DNA of 64,000 nucleotides from Smallanthus sonchifolius (GCA_023525975.1 JAKNSE010000037.1:4756501-4820500), one strand, 5' to 3'. Shown: positions 34,659 through 46,529, numbered from the stretch's first letter. A program made the numbers and translations. The notes: generated by a model not told the origin, from the letters alone.

Positions 34659-37600
34659 TGTCACACCCCGGCCGACGGCGGATTATACGCCGAGGCTGAC
34701 GCGGTTGTTCATAAGCACACATGATTATCTATTAATAAGATATAATATTATTTCATCATAATTAAAACATCTGTTACAAATAGAAATGGAAAACAAAGAG
34801 TTCAAACATAACACAAGTTAAATTCAATCTTTATTAAGGCTAGGTCCATAGTCCTATGTGATCATGTAGTGTCCTCAAACTAGTGCACCTGAAACATGTG
34901 AGTAAATGTAAACTACAAGTAGTTGGTGAGTAACATAGGTTTTGGCACCAAACAAAGTTAAGTACATTTTACAATTCAATATGTTCAAAACGTGTCTAGA
35001 GCATAAATGTGAAAACATACAAAGTTCCAAGCGTACAATCAAGCCATGTTATATGTATGCACAATCCCCCGGATTGCGTGGAGTTCTAAATGTAAACACT
35101 AACCCTCCAAGGTTCGTGTTAAGTAAATGTATCGGATTCCCGTATAAATGATCATAAAAGGTACTACCTTAGGCTTGCCACACAAGTTAATGATTGTACT
35201 GATATTAACACATGTAATGGTCACCAAGTAGTTTAAGACATAAAGCATAAAGACCATAGCATATGAACCAGGGTATTGAATTGTGTATGTAATGTATTTG
35301 TAGACATGTTTCACTCCAAAAATTAAAAATAGTATAAAGAGGCTATGTAAACTCACTTGAGTTGAAGCTAGAGATGGTATGAATTAGTATGGATGAATAG
35401 GCTTCGTGAGAGTTTTCTCACAATCAACCTACATAGATAATTGTACTCTAGGTTTAAAGTAAGTTAAATAAGATGATGACATTCTAGAGTTTTAGGGTTT
35501 TAGGGTTTGGGTTGAAGGTAGACTTGCTTGGTGTTTTTGTAGAAAATATAAGTTCTTGACTTACCATAGAAATAATGGTACTAAAAATAGTTTGTAAAAT
35601 TAGTTTAGTAAATCATTTAGTAGTTTAATTTACTTGATTGTTCATTTAGTAGTTTAATTTACTTGATTGTTCTAAAGATAATAAATAAGATTTATGGAAC
35701 AAAATAATGCATTAGAATTTATTTATAAGTTCATTTTATAAATAGTTTATGAAATGGAAAGTTAAATTAATAAATTAAAATAGTTAATAACTAAAGTAAA
35801 TGTTAAAGAGGTTGTGGTGTAGTGGTTGAGGTGAGGCCTGAAGTCCCAAGGGACCCGGGTTCAATCCCTGCCACCACCATTAATTTCTGCGGCATCGCAA
35901 ATGAGGCCTTTTAGGCTGATGCACCAGGGTTTTACCCACGCCGATCCAGGGTTCGAGCCTCGGCTCTCCCTCAAGCCCGGAAGGGGCCGTATTGGGTGGG
36001 GTTTTTCCTTGAAAGCTCTCCAACTCTGACGCCAAGTGGGCCCGGTTAAGACAACATATTGGCCGGAGTTGGACGAGGCTCTCCCATGTGACGGGGGGGT
36101 GCGACGTCACAACATTCAATGTTCGCCTTTCAAAAAAAAAATAACTAAAGTAAATAAAATGGTTGGTTATTAATAAATGTAAATGAAATGATTAGTTAAT
36201 GAATTTAATTTGGCTAATTAATTTATTAACAATTTCATTATAAATGAGTTATAACAAAATTAATTATGATTAATGGATTTTTGGTAAAATAATTATTTAG
36301 AATAATTATTTGAATATCTATAAGTCTATAATTATTTTTAAATAATTACTCTTACAAGAATAATTATTTATAAACTTGAAAAGATATAAAATGTCTTAAC
36401 ATTTAATTTAAAGTTGGTGTAATAACATTATAAATAAATACATAATTAATTTGTTTCAAACAAAATCATTCCTATTATTTATTTATGAATATAAAATGTT
36501 TTAAAATGTGTTTTTAATTAAAATAACATAAATATGCAGTATTTTATAAATTTAGTTTTTTTTATAAAACTTTGAGAATATATTTGTAGAATTTTATAAA
36601 ATTTAGTTTAGAATTTTTAAATTGGAAATGATGATTTAAAATGATAAAGGAAAATTAATTTGAGATAAAAAGGGTGGCCGGGACTCGAACCCGCGCCCCC
36701 TGCCGGGTCACACACACAAGCACACTTAACCATCAGACCAGGGCACGAAGCCTTGTCTGAATTGGTTTTTCTTTGTTTAAAACACGCAAGCCCAAACGGT
36801 CATCGTCCCCAATAATAACCCGTAACCCTAGCTATCAAATTGGCTCGATCGAGCAAACGATCGAACCGAAATTCATAGGGCTTCTGTTCCTTGTATCAAT
36901 ACGATCTTAGCGGCACTAAATTTACCTGTAATGGTCAAGTAGAAGGGGAGATTAGCTCGAGGTGCAGGTTCGGTCTCCTTCGGCTGTAATACGAGCTTAG
37001 AGACGAATTGCGATTGAATTAAGAGTGTGAGGAGTTTGTGATGAGTGTCGTGAATGATTACAAGTCCTTATTTATAGTCAATTTGGACTTTAATGGCTTG
37101 ACCGTTGAGTGATTAAAATTGGTGTTTTCAGTTACGAGTTGCTCATTAACACACTCATAAAAATCCAATTAATCTCGATTAATTGGTCGTTTAATCGAGT
37201 TAAAGGTGTTGCCGGTTTCAGTTTCATTTGAAAATATCTCAGTTACGAGATTTGAATTATTCGGGTGAAACTCGGTGTAGAGGGGTTTCGAACCCGGGTC
37301 TGATTCTGGGACAGGGAGGGTTTGGGAGTTGGCAAAACAGGCCCCTAAATTTTCAGGGTTTATTATTTTATGTAGAAACTTTATTTTAATTAGAAGGTAA
37401 GTTTCAGGAATTGACATTTTAGACCCTGGGCTATATAAGACATAAAATTATTAAAGTTTTTATAAATCTTTATAAATTTAATAATTTCTATATTATAACT
37501 AAATTTTATAAATGCAAAACTATAATTTTTGTAATATAAAAAAAATGATTTTATTTATTTAAAGTTTATTTACTTTGTAATTTAATCCTTATAAATTCCT

Positions 37601-37968
37601 ACATTTATTTGTAGGATTTATAGCATATATTTATGTATTTGTTTAATAGGATTAAAACATTTAAGACCCTAAATAAATATTCATTGAATTTGAAGTAATT
37701 GTATCCAATGTAGACTTTTGAAATAACCCTATATATTTATATTGGTATTTATTTTCTTGAACTTTAAACCTTTAATTTCATAACTCTTTATCCTATTATT
37801 TGTTATTTTTGAAATAAAATAAATGTATGTATGTATGTAGGTGTACTTATGAAATGAAATAGATAAATAGGATAACTTTCATTGAAATGAATAGATGAAA
37901 TCACATAATAATGAAATTACAAGTGTCGAAAAAGTAAAAATATAGGCCGGAATTTCCTGGGAATTACA
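34659..37968 (-). repeat. 5' LTR of element C
   Basis: It is 3310 bp and longer than its partner because of a SINE (35802-36140) and a segment (36700-37040) that the other LTR lost. That segment contains, on the minus strand, an A-box-like TGATGGTTAAGTGTG and the B-box GGGTTCGAGTCCC at 36677-36689, forming a tRNA-like module. Confidence 0.82.
35802..36140 (+). mobile_element. tRNA-derived SINE in the element C LTR
   Basis: It has a 15-bp perfect target duplication ATAACTAAAGTAAAT (35787-35801 and 36141-36155), an A box GGTGTAGTGGTTGAGG, a B box GGGTTCAATCCC and an A-rich 3' end. It is missing from the partner LTR, so it inserted after element C did. The body contains a GGTTCGAGCC second box near 35952. 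Confidence 0.88.
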
Positions 37969-37975
37969 TGTTACA

Positions 37976-38720
37976 CCTAGCTGGCTTAAAGACTACTACA
38001 CATGTGAAAACTTGTCAGAAGATTAAGATGATACGATGACATGTCGGTTTGCCCTCACTACTTCAGATCCTAACTTATATTAGGAGGCAGTAAAACACAA
38101 AGAATGGCAAGATGCTATGCCAGCATAAATACAAGCAATTGAAAGGAGCAACACTTGGGAGCTTGTAACTTTACCACCTGAGAAGAATCTGGTTGGTGTC
38201 AAATGGCTGTTTAAAACGAAGCTAGGCCCTGATGGTGAAATTTTGAAATATAAAGTTAGGTTGGTTGCTAAGGGGTACTCTCAACAATATGGTATCGATT
38301 TTCAAGAAACTTTTGCCCCAGTTGCTCGATTTGAAACTATCATAATCATACTTGCAGTACCTGTCACCAGGGATGGAATGTGCATCAACTTGATGTTAAG
38401 TCTGCATTCCTTAATGGAGACTTAACTGAATACGTCTATGTTGAACAACCAGAAGGGTTCGAAGTGCAAGATATACCAGACATGGTATAAAAGTTGAACA
38501 AGGCTCTCTACGGTCTAAAACAGGCACCCAGGGCCTGGTATGCCAAATTGGTTGAATTAAAGCATCATTTTATTTGGGAAAAGGTGCAGCAGAACGAAGT
38601 TGGTTTGGAGTATTGCTCTACTCATGAGCAGCTACACCAAGTCTTTATCCATGGAAAAGTTTTGTTACTTCAGACACAAGATAGGGATGATGGAATTTGG
38701 ATCAAGGGAGGATTTTAAAA
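37976..38720 (+). pseudogene. Ty1/copia remnant continued: reverse transcriptase part
   Basis: The sequence resumes the copia frame left at 9561 (SWLKDYYTCENLS). It then gives EWQDAMPA, GVKWLFKTKLGPDGE, VRLVAKGYSQQYGIDFQETF and APVARFETI, the start of copia reverse transcriptase. NKALYGLKQAPRAWY is further on. In-frame stops are near 38080, 38128 and 38490, and the rest of reverse transcriptase and RNase H is deleted. A purine-rich stretch GGATCAAGGGAGGATT just before the LTR is the likely PPT. Confidence 0.85.
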
Positions 38721-38995
38721 TGTGATCCAAACTCAGTTTGCAAGGAATCTCGTCAGTCGCGTCATGCATGCACGTGTTTTATTGTTCTTTAAGTTTGAAT
38801 AAGTATTCAACGGTTAGGTTGTTCAAGTAGTCTGGTTCCTTTGGGATTGTTGAGTCTTTTTAGCTATTTCTTTTTCCTTTAAATAGCTACAGGCTTGAGT
38901 TATAAAATATTCTCATTCAATAAAGAATTCCCTGCAACTATTTGTTCTTTGTTTGGTTGAATAGTTTTGGTTATTATAGTGGTTCTATACCAACA
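38721..38995 (+). repeat. 3' LTR of the copia remnant
   Basis: The stretch runs from TGTGATCC to ACCAACA directly after the PPT and contains an AATAAA signal (38919). No 5' partner was found left of 7840, so its limits rest on TG/CA ends and PPT position only. From 38996 to 39576 I see no gene. It holds TE-like wording (AGGGACGAAA repeats at 39190-39290) and the 3' flank of NLR2. Confidence 0.55.
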
Positions 38996-39576
38996 TTAAC
39001 GCATTGCTTGTTTTAGCCTAATTCGGACCTTCACCATCAATTGCCTCAGCCTATATGACCGCCCGGCGCCCGGTGTACATTTTGAAGGATTATCATGTTG
39101 GATTTGCCATACACTTGTACTTGACATTAATTTGAAGTATGAAGTGACTCGTACATTTTCACAGAGATCGGAAACATAAACGGAGTTAAGGATCAGGGAC
39201 GTAAAGTGTTAAAACATTAAACGTCAGGGATGGAATGTGTTATAGAGGGACGAAACCTGAAGTTTTATGCAAAACCCAGGGACGAAAACTGAAGTTTACT
39301 CTTGACGGATCTAAATTTGATAAGTAACCACAAATCATGAAATTTTAAATCATAATGAACACCCAATTATTCAGCCAAATAAAACACGAATTTATGAAAT
39401 CAACAATTCATATGTTTTACATTTGAAAACGGAATAAAATAAAAGGGGGAAATTAGGTAAAAATCAAGATTCCAAACTCTACAATTACGCGTGTTTTGTT
39501 TTTATCAAACCCTATTCGTATCTTATGCCACTTAACTCTAACGGGATAAAAGGTTATTATATTTCTTTGTCAAGTA

Positions 39577-39813
39577 CTAGTTTAAATATTTAACAGAAAA
39601 GATCTCCACATCCATGTTGCCAGATTCCCTCAAACAGGTTACCAATTCTATAGGATCAACACCTTCGGCGACGATGACGATTGGTTTTACGACGATTAGT
39701 TTTCCTATTTCTTTTTGAACGGAAACAGATTTAACGCCCACAAGACTAGATAACGCCTTCTCTATCTTGTCGATTTCACTTTCACTGTTATGGATATCTC
39801 CCAACTCAAATGA
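39577..39813 (-). CDS. NLR2 exon 8: integrated HMA domain, diverged
   Basis: After acceptor ACATTTCAG the exon encodes 78 residues and a stop. IDKIEKALSSLVGVKSVSVQ, KEIGKLIV and VDPIELVTCLRE match the NLR1 domain. Between strand three and helix two it has extra residues (KPIVIVAEG, from repeated ATCGTC-like DNA). The loop after strand one is HNSESE, again without CxxC. Changes concentrate in the first strand, the loop and the strand-three region. This could be drift or selection on a binding surface. Confidence 0.78.
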   Translation of the reverse strand, partial: SFELGDIHNSESEIDKIEKALSSLVGVKSVSVQKEIGKLIVVKPIVIVAEGVDPIELVTCLRESGNMDVEIFSVKYLN

Positions 39814-40068
39814 CTGAAATGTACACAAAAACAATAGTATCAAACAACAAAATTAAGAACAGAAAACAATAAGAACCACTAAGGCAATCAAAACTCTATT
39901 TCACGTTAAAATATAGATTGAAGTAGTTTCTTTAATTTTTGGGGCCCTTAAAAACTTTAGTTGTTTGTACTGTAGCCGCCCCTGATATATATATTATAAG
40001 AAATAATATACGTACTTTCATAATAAGTGTCATCCATGAAAAAAATAAAGAGTAAGGTATATGCGTAC

Positions 40069-40145
40069 TGTCACAAAGGTGTTTAGATAATCTCTCAGTT
40101 CCCAAGATAATTTTGTCTGGTGTGTTTTTCTCCATCCTCGTGAAT
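40069..40145 (-). CDS. NLR2 exon 7: 77-bp linker exon
   Basis: It has the same length, phase change (1 to 0) and splice sites (TTCTCACAG and ACA|GTACGC) as the NLR1 exon at 801-725. The peptide keeps DSRGWRKTH, LSWELRDYL and NTF. This conservation is the main evidence that the HMA domain belongs to the receptor. Confidence 0.8.
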
Positions 40146-40230
40146 CTGTGAGAATTTATGATATTAGTGTCTTTATCTTTACCTTAATATCAATTGAAAA
40201 CATCCATAAACAGCTCAATCAGGAACATAC

Positions 40231-40822
40231 CAGTATAGTGAACGTTATCACCAAAGAAATAATTTAACCAATACCGGGTCTTTGAACCAAAGAAATCGCG
40301 ACGACAGAGATAATAGGCTCCTGTTGTCACCTCGAATTCGGACAGATCTCCTCCAATCACTTCTTCCTCTTTCGTTGAGTTATTCTCACACTTTTCATCT
40401 TCATCCACTACACTATCCATATACACAAGGCTGGCACCACAACTACTTACTCTCATCGTTCCTTTCTGCACATATATAGTCATAGTGACTTCATCACCAG
40501 CATCTAATATGTTTCCAATTGGCCAGTAGTTTAACCACACGACAACTTCATCGACTCTGGGTTTGCAATACACCAGAGGGTTGTATACCCAAGTAAGACC
40601 CTTGCTTCTGTTGTTGATTTTTGCCCACAAAGCCCACTTATCCATGGATCCTGATGATCTGTACAAGCTACATACATTTAACCCTCCAATCCTGTTTTTC
40701 TCATGATGAGAAGGCACACGAAAGGATAAGAAACTGAATGAGGAAGTATACTCAAATGTTGGCAGGTTTTCGTTCCTTATGCCTTGCAGATACGTGCTCA
40801 TTATTCCATATTCATACAACAT
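40231..40822 (-). CDS. NLR2 exon 6: C-JID domain
   Basis: The exon begins MLYEYGIMSTYLQG, includes SCGASLVYMDS and the acidic run after it, and ends VHYT with donor CTG|GTATGT in phase 1. It is three bases shorter than in NLR1. The C-terminal YYLCRRDFFGS...WLNYFFGDNVHY segment is conserved with NLR1, so it is not random extension. Confidence 0.78.
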
Positions 40823-40932
40823 CTACGCCACATAAAATTCAGTTAGTCATATATCAAACAATTTGCATGCAGGATACAGATATGTGTTTTTGTGTGCTCA
40901 TACATGCATTTGAGAGAATTTAAGAGAATAAC

Positions 40933-41649
40933 CTGGGTATGCCAAATTCTGCCTTTAGTAATCTCATCACAGACCAGGTCCACCTTATGATCTTCATAGG
41001 CTTTGATCCATTGCAAGTGTCCCAGATCTGGTTCATCAATTTTTGCTATGGGCAATAATTTAAAAAGGCCTTGAACTTCAGACAATTTGAAACAACATTC
41101 ATAAGTAAAATCCTGAAGACTGAAACGGCCTGATTGGAATGTTACTCTTTCAAGTGATGTACACCAATCTATACTCAACCTTTCTAGTGTACTTGGAATA
41201 CATGGGAGAGACTTCAATTTTCGACAAGAATAGAGTTCGAGTCGCTGAAGCATTTTAAGGTCAATGTGACTAGGCAGGTTCTCAAATAGATTAAAGGTCA
41301 AAAAAAGGTGAAAGGGTGATTGGGCATGGAACGGTATACAAACATCATTGTTAAACTCTCGGCTGCAGAATGAGAGATTCAAATACTTTAACGACCGGGG
41401 TAAGTAAAACGACAACTGTTCTGGAAGCATCATTGTTTCCGGTTGATTTGCATACTTCCATAGTTTAGTGCACCATGACAAATCCACGTCAACAAGATTC
41501 TCAAGGTCTCCTATGGATTTACAAAGATGACTAAGACTGCTGCAGTTACAGAGATCCAAATTCTCAAGTTTAGGGAGACGCCAGAGATTGCAGATGCTGA
41601 CTAGTTTCTCACAATCTTTAAGCCTTAGTCTCTTGAGTGAATTAAGAAC
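40933..41649 (-). CDS. NLR2 exon 5: main LRR exon
   Basis: It is 717 bp like its NLR1 counterpart, with phase 0 at both ends. The LRR blocks include MDLCNCSSLSHLCKSIGDL, LVDVDLSWCTKLWKY and LKSLPCIPSTLERLSIDWC. It is fully open. Differences from NLR1 cluster in predicted solvent-exposed positions such as SREFNNDVCIPF against DLEHSNDVCVAF. Confidence 0.82.
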
Positions 41650-41741
41650 CTATTTCAAGATTAACAACTTAAATTATGATTGTACATTCACACAAAGCAT
41701 TTTACGATCAAGTGATAAACACAAGATTGAATTCCTTGTAC

Positions 41742-41963
41742 CATGGGAACTTCAAACTTTTCCATGTCTCCACCTTCCATATCTATAGCCACCAAGCTGC
41801 TCATCAATAACCCAGAGGGCAGTGTTTTCAAAGGACATCCATGACAGCACAACCATATCAACTCTGGAAATTTCTCATAGGACCCAGTGAGCTTCACATA
41901 TTTGAGCTGGAGCAATTTTAGATTGTCCATATTTGCAATGGAACTTGTTTTAAGGGCTAATGT
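41742..41963 (-). CDS. NLR2 exon 4: first LRR exon
   Basis: It is 222 bp, open, phase 0, and carries MDNLKLLQLKYVKLTGSYEK and FPELIWLCCHGCPLKTLPSG. The donor is ATG|GTACAA. Confidence 0.82.
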
Positions 41964-42300
41964 CTGCAAATTTATTATGATGTAAAATCCCGACAATTTC
42001 TTTGTCTTTAAATTCAGGGTCGTCCCCAACAAATTAAGTATCCGGCTCGACATAAGAAAAATGTCCTCATTCCCCCCTTAATAAGCACGTATATAAAAAA
42101 AATTTGCCCCTAAATTTTATAAAAATTGCCCCCATTATGTTAGTTACGGGGTCATTTGGTTATTATTGGGTTGGGTATAACTATTAATTTGGGTATTATT
42201 GGGTTAAATTTCAATTTAAAAAAATTTGCCCCTAAATTTTATAAAATTTTACATACTTTATAAGATATTTCAAAAAAAATAAAATTATAATATATATGTA

Positions 42301-42471
42301 GGGACATGTTCAATTGAGAACCATCATTTTGGCGAGAACCAAAAGAACCATACATTCTTACACAAATGAATACATGCATCCTTACTTTATATATGCATCC
42401 TTATATTTGTGTAGAAATACATGGTTCTTTTGGTTCTCGCCAAAATAATGGTTCTTAATTGAACATGTCCC
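42301..42471. mobile_element. foldback MITE in NLR2 intron, flanked by (TA)n
   Basis: It is an almost complete hairpin: GGGACATGTTCAATTGAGAA at the left and the inverse at the right, with arms of about 75 bp each sharing GGCGAGAACCAAAAGAACCAT. It is bordered by TATATATGTA and TATATATATA. The neighbouring text (42060-42300) is AT-rich with repeated AAATTTGCCCCTAAATTTTA. Confidence 0.8.
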
Positions 42472-42643
42472 TATATATATATATATATATATTTAAAAAT
42501 ATGTCCCACTCGTAAACATGCCCCCGTGCAGCGGCACCACCTGCACCACCCTCTAAGCCACCCCTGTTTAAATTGTGACATAAAAGGTAATATATCTCAT
42601 TAAAAGAAACTTTTTATTGGTGTTTTTTTTTTTGGGAAAACAC

Positions 42644-42780
42644 CACAGAATAATAACCAAGTTTCAAAAGTGTTCCAATTAGGTCACTCACCATAGTATA
42701 CCCGAGGGTGTATACCTTGTAAAATGCGTATTGAATGAACTAATTGAAACACTTTTGAAACTTAGTTACTATTCTACAAA
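42644..42780. mobile_element. second foldback MITE in NLR2 intron
   Basis: The left arm AATAACCAAGTTTCAAAAGTG and the right arm CACTTTTGAAACTTAGTTACT are inverted repeats of about 40 bp around GTATACCCGAGGGTGTATACC, itself palindromic. Confidence 0.7.
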
Positions 42781-43150
42781 GTTACCCCTTTTTTTTTTGT
42801 CATAAAGTTTGTACAACTAATGGTGTCCACGAGACTGGTTAGTATTTTAAACCATAAACTCAACCAATGTCCCAAAAAAAACTGCATTAGCAATTCTTTT
42901 CTGGATCTTGACCAAAAACCATGTGAATTATTTGACAATCGAAAACCTCCTTCTATTGGAAACATGGGTGAAGTGAATGTTTTGTTTAGGCGGTGACATT
43001 CAAGTTCTAAGCATTAGTACTGTACGAAGCAATTTACGATCATTTAAATAGGAAGATATCTACCCTAATTTGATGTATGAAAATTAACAACTATTAAGAA
43101 AATCATAGTAAATATTCCCAAGTACCAAACAATAATCTACTATGTGTTAC

Positions 43151-43216
43151 CTCCAATCTCATCCCTTGCTCAACCTTTCGCATGTCGAGTGATAAACCTT
43201 TAATTGTATCCGAACC
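43151..43216 (-). CDS. NLR2 exon 3: NB-ARC to LRR linker exon
   Basis: 66 bp, acceptor ATTAG|GG and donor GAG|GTAACA. It encodes GSDTIKGLSLDMRKVEQ and matches the NLR1 exon. Confidence 0.8.
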
Positions 43217-43312
43217 CTAATGGAGAAAGACAATACATTAGGGAATGGTAGTTTAAATAGGAGGTTGTGAAATGAAAAATAAGCTTAAAGATAAACATAA
43301 TAAGCATCTTAC

Positions 43313-43583
43313 ATCTCCTTTTCTCAACACACGATAAGATTCAGCATCATGCCAGACTCTACTATGTTTCGTAGGATCTTCGCACTCATCACAAACTACC
43401 TTTCTTGCCATTTCTTGAAGCAACTGATGCATCATCAGTTTACCAATAGGGGAAATGGTAAGAAGGCATCGATTAACAAGCGTGAAGATCCCATATTCTG
43501 CTTGTAACTCATCCTCCAATATCATTTTCACGTTACTTACAAATTCACCAACAAAGAAACAAGCAATATGCAGAAGCAACTCT
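43313..43583 (-). pseudogene. NLR2 exon 2, downstream part: ARC2 with RNBS-D and MHD-equivalent
   Basis: It begins immediately left of the CACTA end with the duplicated TCT and reads ELLLHIACFFVGE (RNBS-D). It then gives ISPIGKLMMHQLLQEMARKV, in which MHD is MHQ as in NLR1, and ends VLRKGD with donor GAGAT|GTAAGA. Confidence 0.82.
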
Positions 43584-43599
43584 CACTACAACAGTATCA

Positions 43600-43990
43600 T
43601 CCTATCCCGACGATTTTTTTTGACCCTATAGCGACGACTTGTCGTCGGGATAGCCTATACCGACGACATGTCGTCGGTATAGATGTCGTCGGTATTGCCT
43701 CGTCCCAATAGGTCAAAGATGTCGTCGGTATAGGTGTCGTCGGCATAGGTCGACCTATGCCGACGACATGTCGTCGCTATAGGGTTTAATTAAAAAATTC
43801 AAAAAGAAATTCTATACAGACAACATGTTGTCGGTATAGGTTCTGGACTTATCCGAACGACTAGTCGTCGGGACAGACCCAACCTATCCCGACGACATGT
43901 CGTCGGTATAGGCTATTTCCAATTTTTTTAATTAAATTTGAAAAAGACCTATGCCGACGACATGTCGTCGGGATAGGTTTTTCTGTTTTT
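43600..43990. repeat. left subterminal palindrome array of the CACTA element
   Basis: At least five copies of the form CCGACGACATGTCGTCGG (with ACTTGT or GCGACG variants) lie near 43627, 43659, 43758, 43887 and 43952, set in CCTATACCG/CGGTATAGG. Such subterminal repeats are transposase-binding sites in En/Spm elements. Confidence 0.85.
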
Positions 43991-44792
43991 TTTTTTGTTT
44001 TTTTTTTAATTTTCAAAATTTTCCATAAATATTTAATTTCTAATTACAAAAACCTGTAAATCAGATAATTCAAACCATTCAAAAATTAAAATCTGAAACA
44101 TATTGTTCGATACAAAAACCTGTTCGACACACAAACCAAATATTCAAACATAAAGTTTTTCGACACACAAACATAAAAATTGTTCAAACATTCAACAATG
44201 ACACCGAAAACAAAGGCAAAGGCGCAACAACTTCAAGCTAATTATCGTCGCTGCTAGTTCGGCGTTCCCACATTCGACGCATTTCATCCATTTGTCGTTG
44301 CATTTCAAGCATTTGTTGATTATGCACACGACGTTCTTCCTCTCGTTGGGCTTCGCGTTGTTGTTGATCTTGGACTTGTTGTTGAAGTTGAGTCACACGA
44401 TCATCCACTTCTTGCGAATGTGGTTGTGGAGGGGGGTACTGAACAAATCCGGTGTGGGATTACTCACCACACGACCAACACCCCGGATATAGCCACGCCG
44501 ATGACCCAATGCACGCTCCATGCATGCAAACTCATCGATAGCAGACGAGTCACCACCAAACTCAGCAGAGGATTTTGTATACTCCTCTTGGATTCGGTTC
44601 TGCATTAAACAATGTAATAAACAATCACTTGACTATTTTACTAAAATTCGATAGCATAACTGCTGTAAAATGGATAAACAACCTGTTAAACTATAAGTTA
44701 TAAATGACCCAAATCCACAAATTCCAATCAACCAACACTAATAACAACAAATACTAATAATACTAGCAAAAATATTCAACGATTGGGCTCGA

Positions 44793-44995
44793 GTTGGATG
44801 TTCTAAGTCTATTAAAGTGTGTTTGAGTCATTTTGACCCGTTTAAAGTTACAGTTGGATGTTCTAAGTTTATTAAAGTGTGTTTGGGTCATTTTGACCCG
44901 TTTAAAGTTAAAGCTGGATATTTTAAGTCTCTTAAAGTGTGTTTGGGTCATTTTGACCCGTTTAAAGTTACAGTTGGATGTTCTAAGTCTAGTAA
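44793..44995. repeat. 60-bp tandem repeat in the CACTA element
   Basis: About three and a half copies of a 60-bp unit contain GTGTGTTTGGGTCATTTTGA and CCCGTTTAAAGTTACAG. Reading frames on both strands here are repeat artefacts. Confidence 0.8.
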
Positions 44996-45174
44996 GTCTA
45001 ACAACAAAATCATTTGACTTACATAATCTGATGATGCAGTCTCGTTGGCCCAACCGGTCCCTTCTTTATAATGGGTCGATCTGAACACATCAATTGGGCC
45101 GGTACCCTGTGAAAAACAAAAATAATATCACTAAGAATTAATAAGCATGTTTATATAATACTAATAATTGTATT

Positions 45175-46520
45175 TCATACCTCCATGTGTCGGCGCTGGG
45201 CGTATGATTTGCTGCCATGGTAACTTGGGTAACGTTGTTGTGATCGGTTTTGTTTGTTCTTCTCCGAGTGGTTTTTATAGCTCGCATCTAAAAACAGCTC
45301 ATTAATCAAAGTCTCCCAAGTTTCTTGATCAAGATCTTCTGGTGGATTATTCATCGCCGCCTCCACATCATCGTATCCCCCATTCTCCTAGAAGTGAACT
45401 TTCAACTCTCTCTTGTGATCTTTATACGCCCTCTGACACTCGGCGGTGATTCTGAGTTCAACGCCTCGCCACTTATCAGTGTTTCTCCAGGAGTCCAGAT
45501 CAAAATAATCCTACAAATGGAAAGTAATTATAAATCTAATAGTTATGAAACTGTAAGTAATTATAAAACATCTATACTTACTATAAGAGTGGGATATACG
45601 GCCCGTTTCTTCTCATTTGGAACCTTAGCCCAATTTGGATAATATGGAGGAACAACCTTTTCAACCTCCAACGAGATAGCACGGCTAAAATCCGAAGCGT
45701 TAGGACCCACAAACTTGTACCCCCCGCCATGAAGTTCTACATCAATGGGAAGAGTCTGACTCATGTTACCGAACGGATTAAAACCATCGGCAGCCAAACC
45801 TAAGCGGACATTCCTTGGTTCTTTAGCAAAATCCGGATATCTCTCATCAAATTCTTGCCATGCCTTCCCATCAACCGGATGTCGCATCATACCATCCGTT
45901 GAGCGTCCAGTATTATGACAGATCATTTCTTTTGCCGTTAATCTTGAACTATACCTTCTTCGAAGCCGTGAAGTTAAAGGAAAGTAGCGCAACACTTTAT
46001 GTGGTACTTTCTTCCCGTTTGTGTTTTTATCAACCCATCTGCTCTCATTACAAACCGGACAGTTTTGCATTGATTCATTCTCCTTCCAAAACAGTGCACA
46101 ATCATTAATGCAAGCATGGATAGACTGGTATCCTAACCCAATCTTACTCAGTTTCTTCTTAGCTTCATAGTGTGACGCTGGAACGTGATTTTCCTTCGGC
46201 AATGCAATTTGTAGAAGCTCTAACAGTTGGTCAAACGAACTATTTGTCCATTTGTTGATAACTTTGATATGCATCAATTTGGCTATGAAGTTTAGGGAAG
46301 ACATTTGACTACAACCGGGGTATAACTCCTTATTTAGCTCCTCAAACAACGCATCAAACTCTAGGTCTAAACCAGTTCCATCTTCATCTATATTATCCTC
46401 GTTTGTATTTTGCTCTGCCATCACATCATCTATGGCATCAAACATCTCATTATTTGTTGTTGTAGTGATTGGAGGAGTTGGTGTTGTTCTTGGGGCAAAA
46501 AGTGATGCTATCTCCGCCAC
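45175..46520 (-). pseudogene. CACTA transposase chimera: TNP2 N-terminus joined to Transposase_24-like part
   Basis: The 46520-45561 frame opens as a TNP2-type (Transposase_21) N-terminal region: QLLELLQIALPKENHVPAS, YQSIHACINDCALFWKE, CPVCNESRWV, then LRYFPLTSRLRRRYSSR and ADGFNPFGNMS. At that point TNP2 should continue into its catalytic part. Instead the frame runs into PNWAKVPNEKKRAVYPTL, followed by DYFDLDSWRNTDKWRGVEL (about 45510-45450), an in-frame stop (near 45390), and WETLINELFLDASYKNHSEK with GSKSYAQRRHMEV to 45175, a plant Transposase_24-like domain. An internal deletion has therefore fused the two genes of the parent element and removed the DDE core. Confidence 0.75.
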
Positions 46521-46529
46521 ACGAGGATG

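Larger units (their letters stand above)
28325..37968 (-). mobile_element. element C: large LTR retrotransposon without gag-pol, related to B
   Basis: The LTRs are 28325-30859 and 34659-37968, and the target duplication is TGTTA (28320-28324 and 37969-37973). The PBS next to the right LTR gives minus orientation. The internal 3.8 kb (30860-34658) shares blocks with B: the pre-PPT TTTCGGGACGAAA near 30889, GTTGCGGACAAGCGTGTTG, CGTCAAACCCCGAGTA repeats, and a decayed frame in the gag position. No pol is present. It is a sister subfamily of B and equally dependent on other elements. Confidence 0.85.

Noticed and set aside
44763..45084. Repeat proteins on both strands in the CACTA element
   Set aside because: Frames arise from a 60-bp tandem repeat, which is a multiple of three; no known motif.
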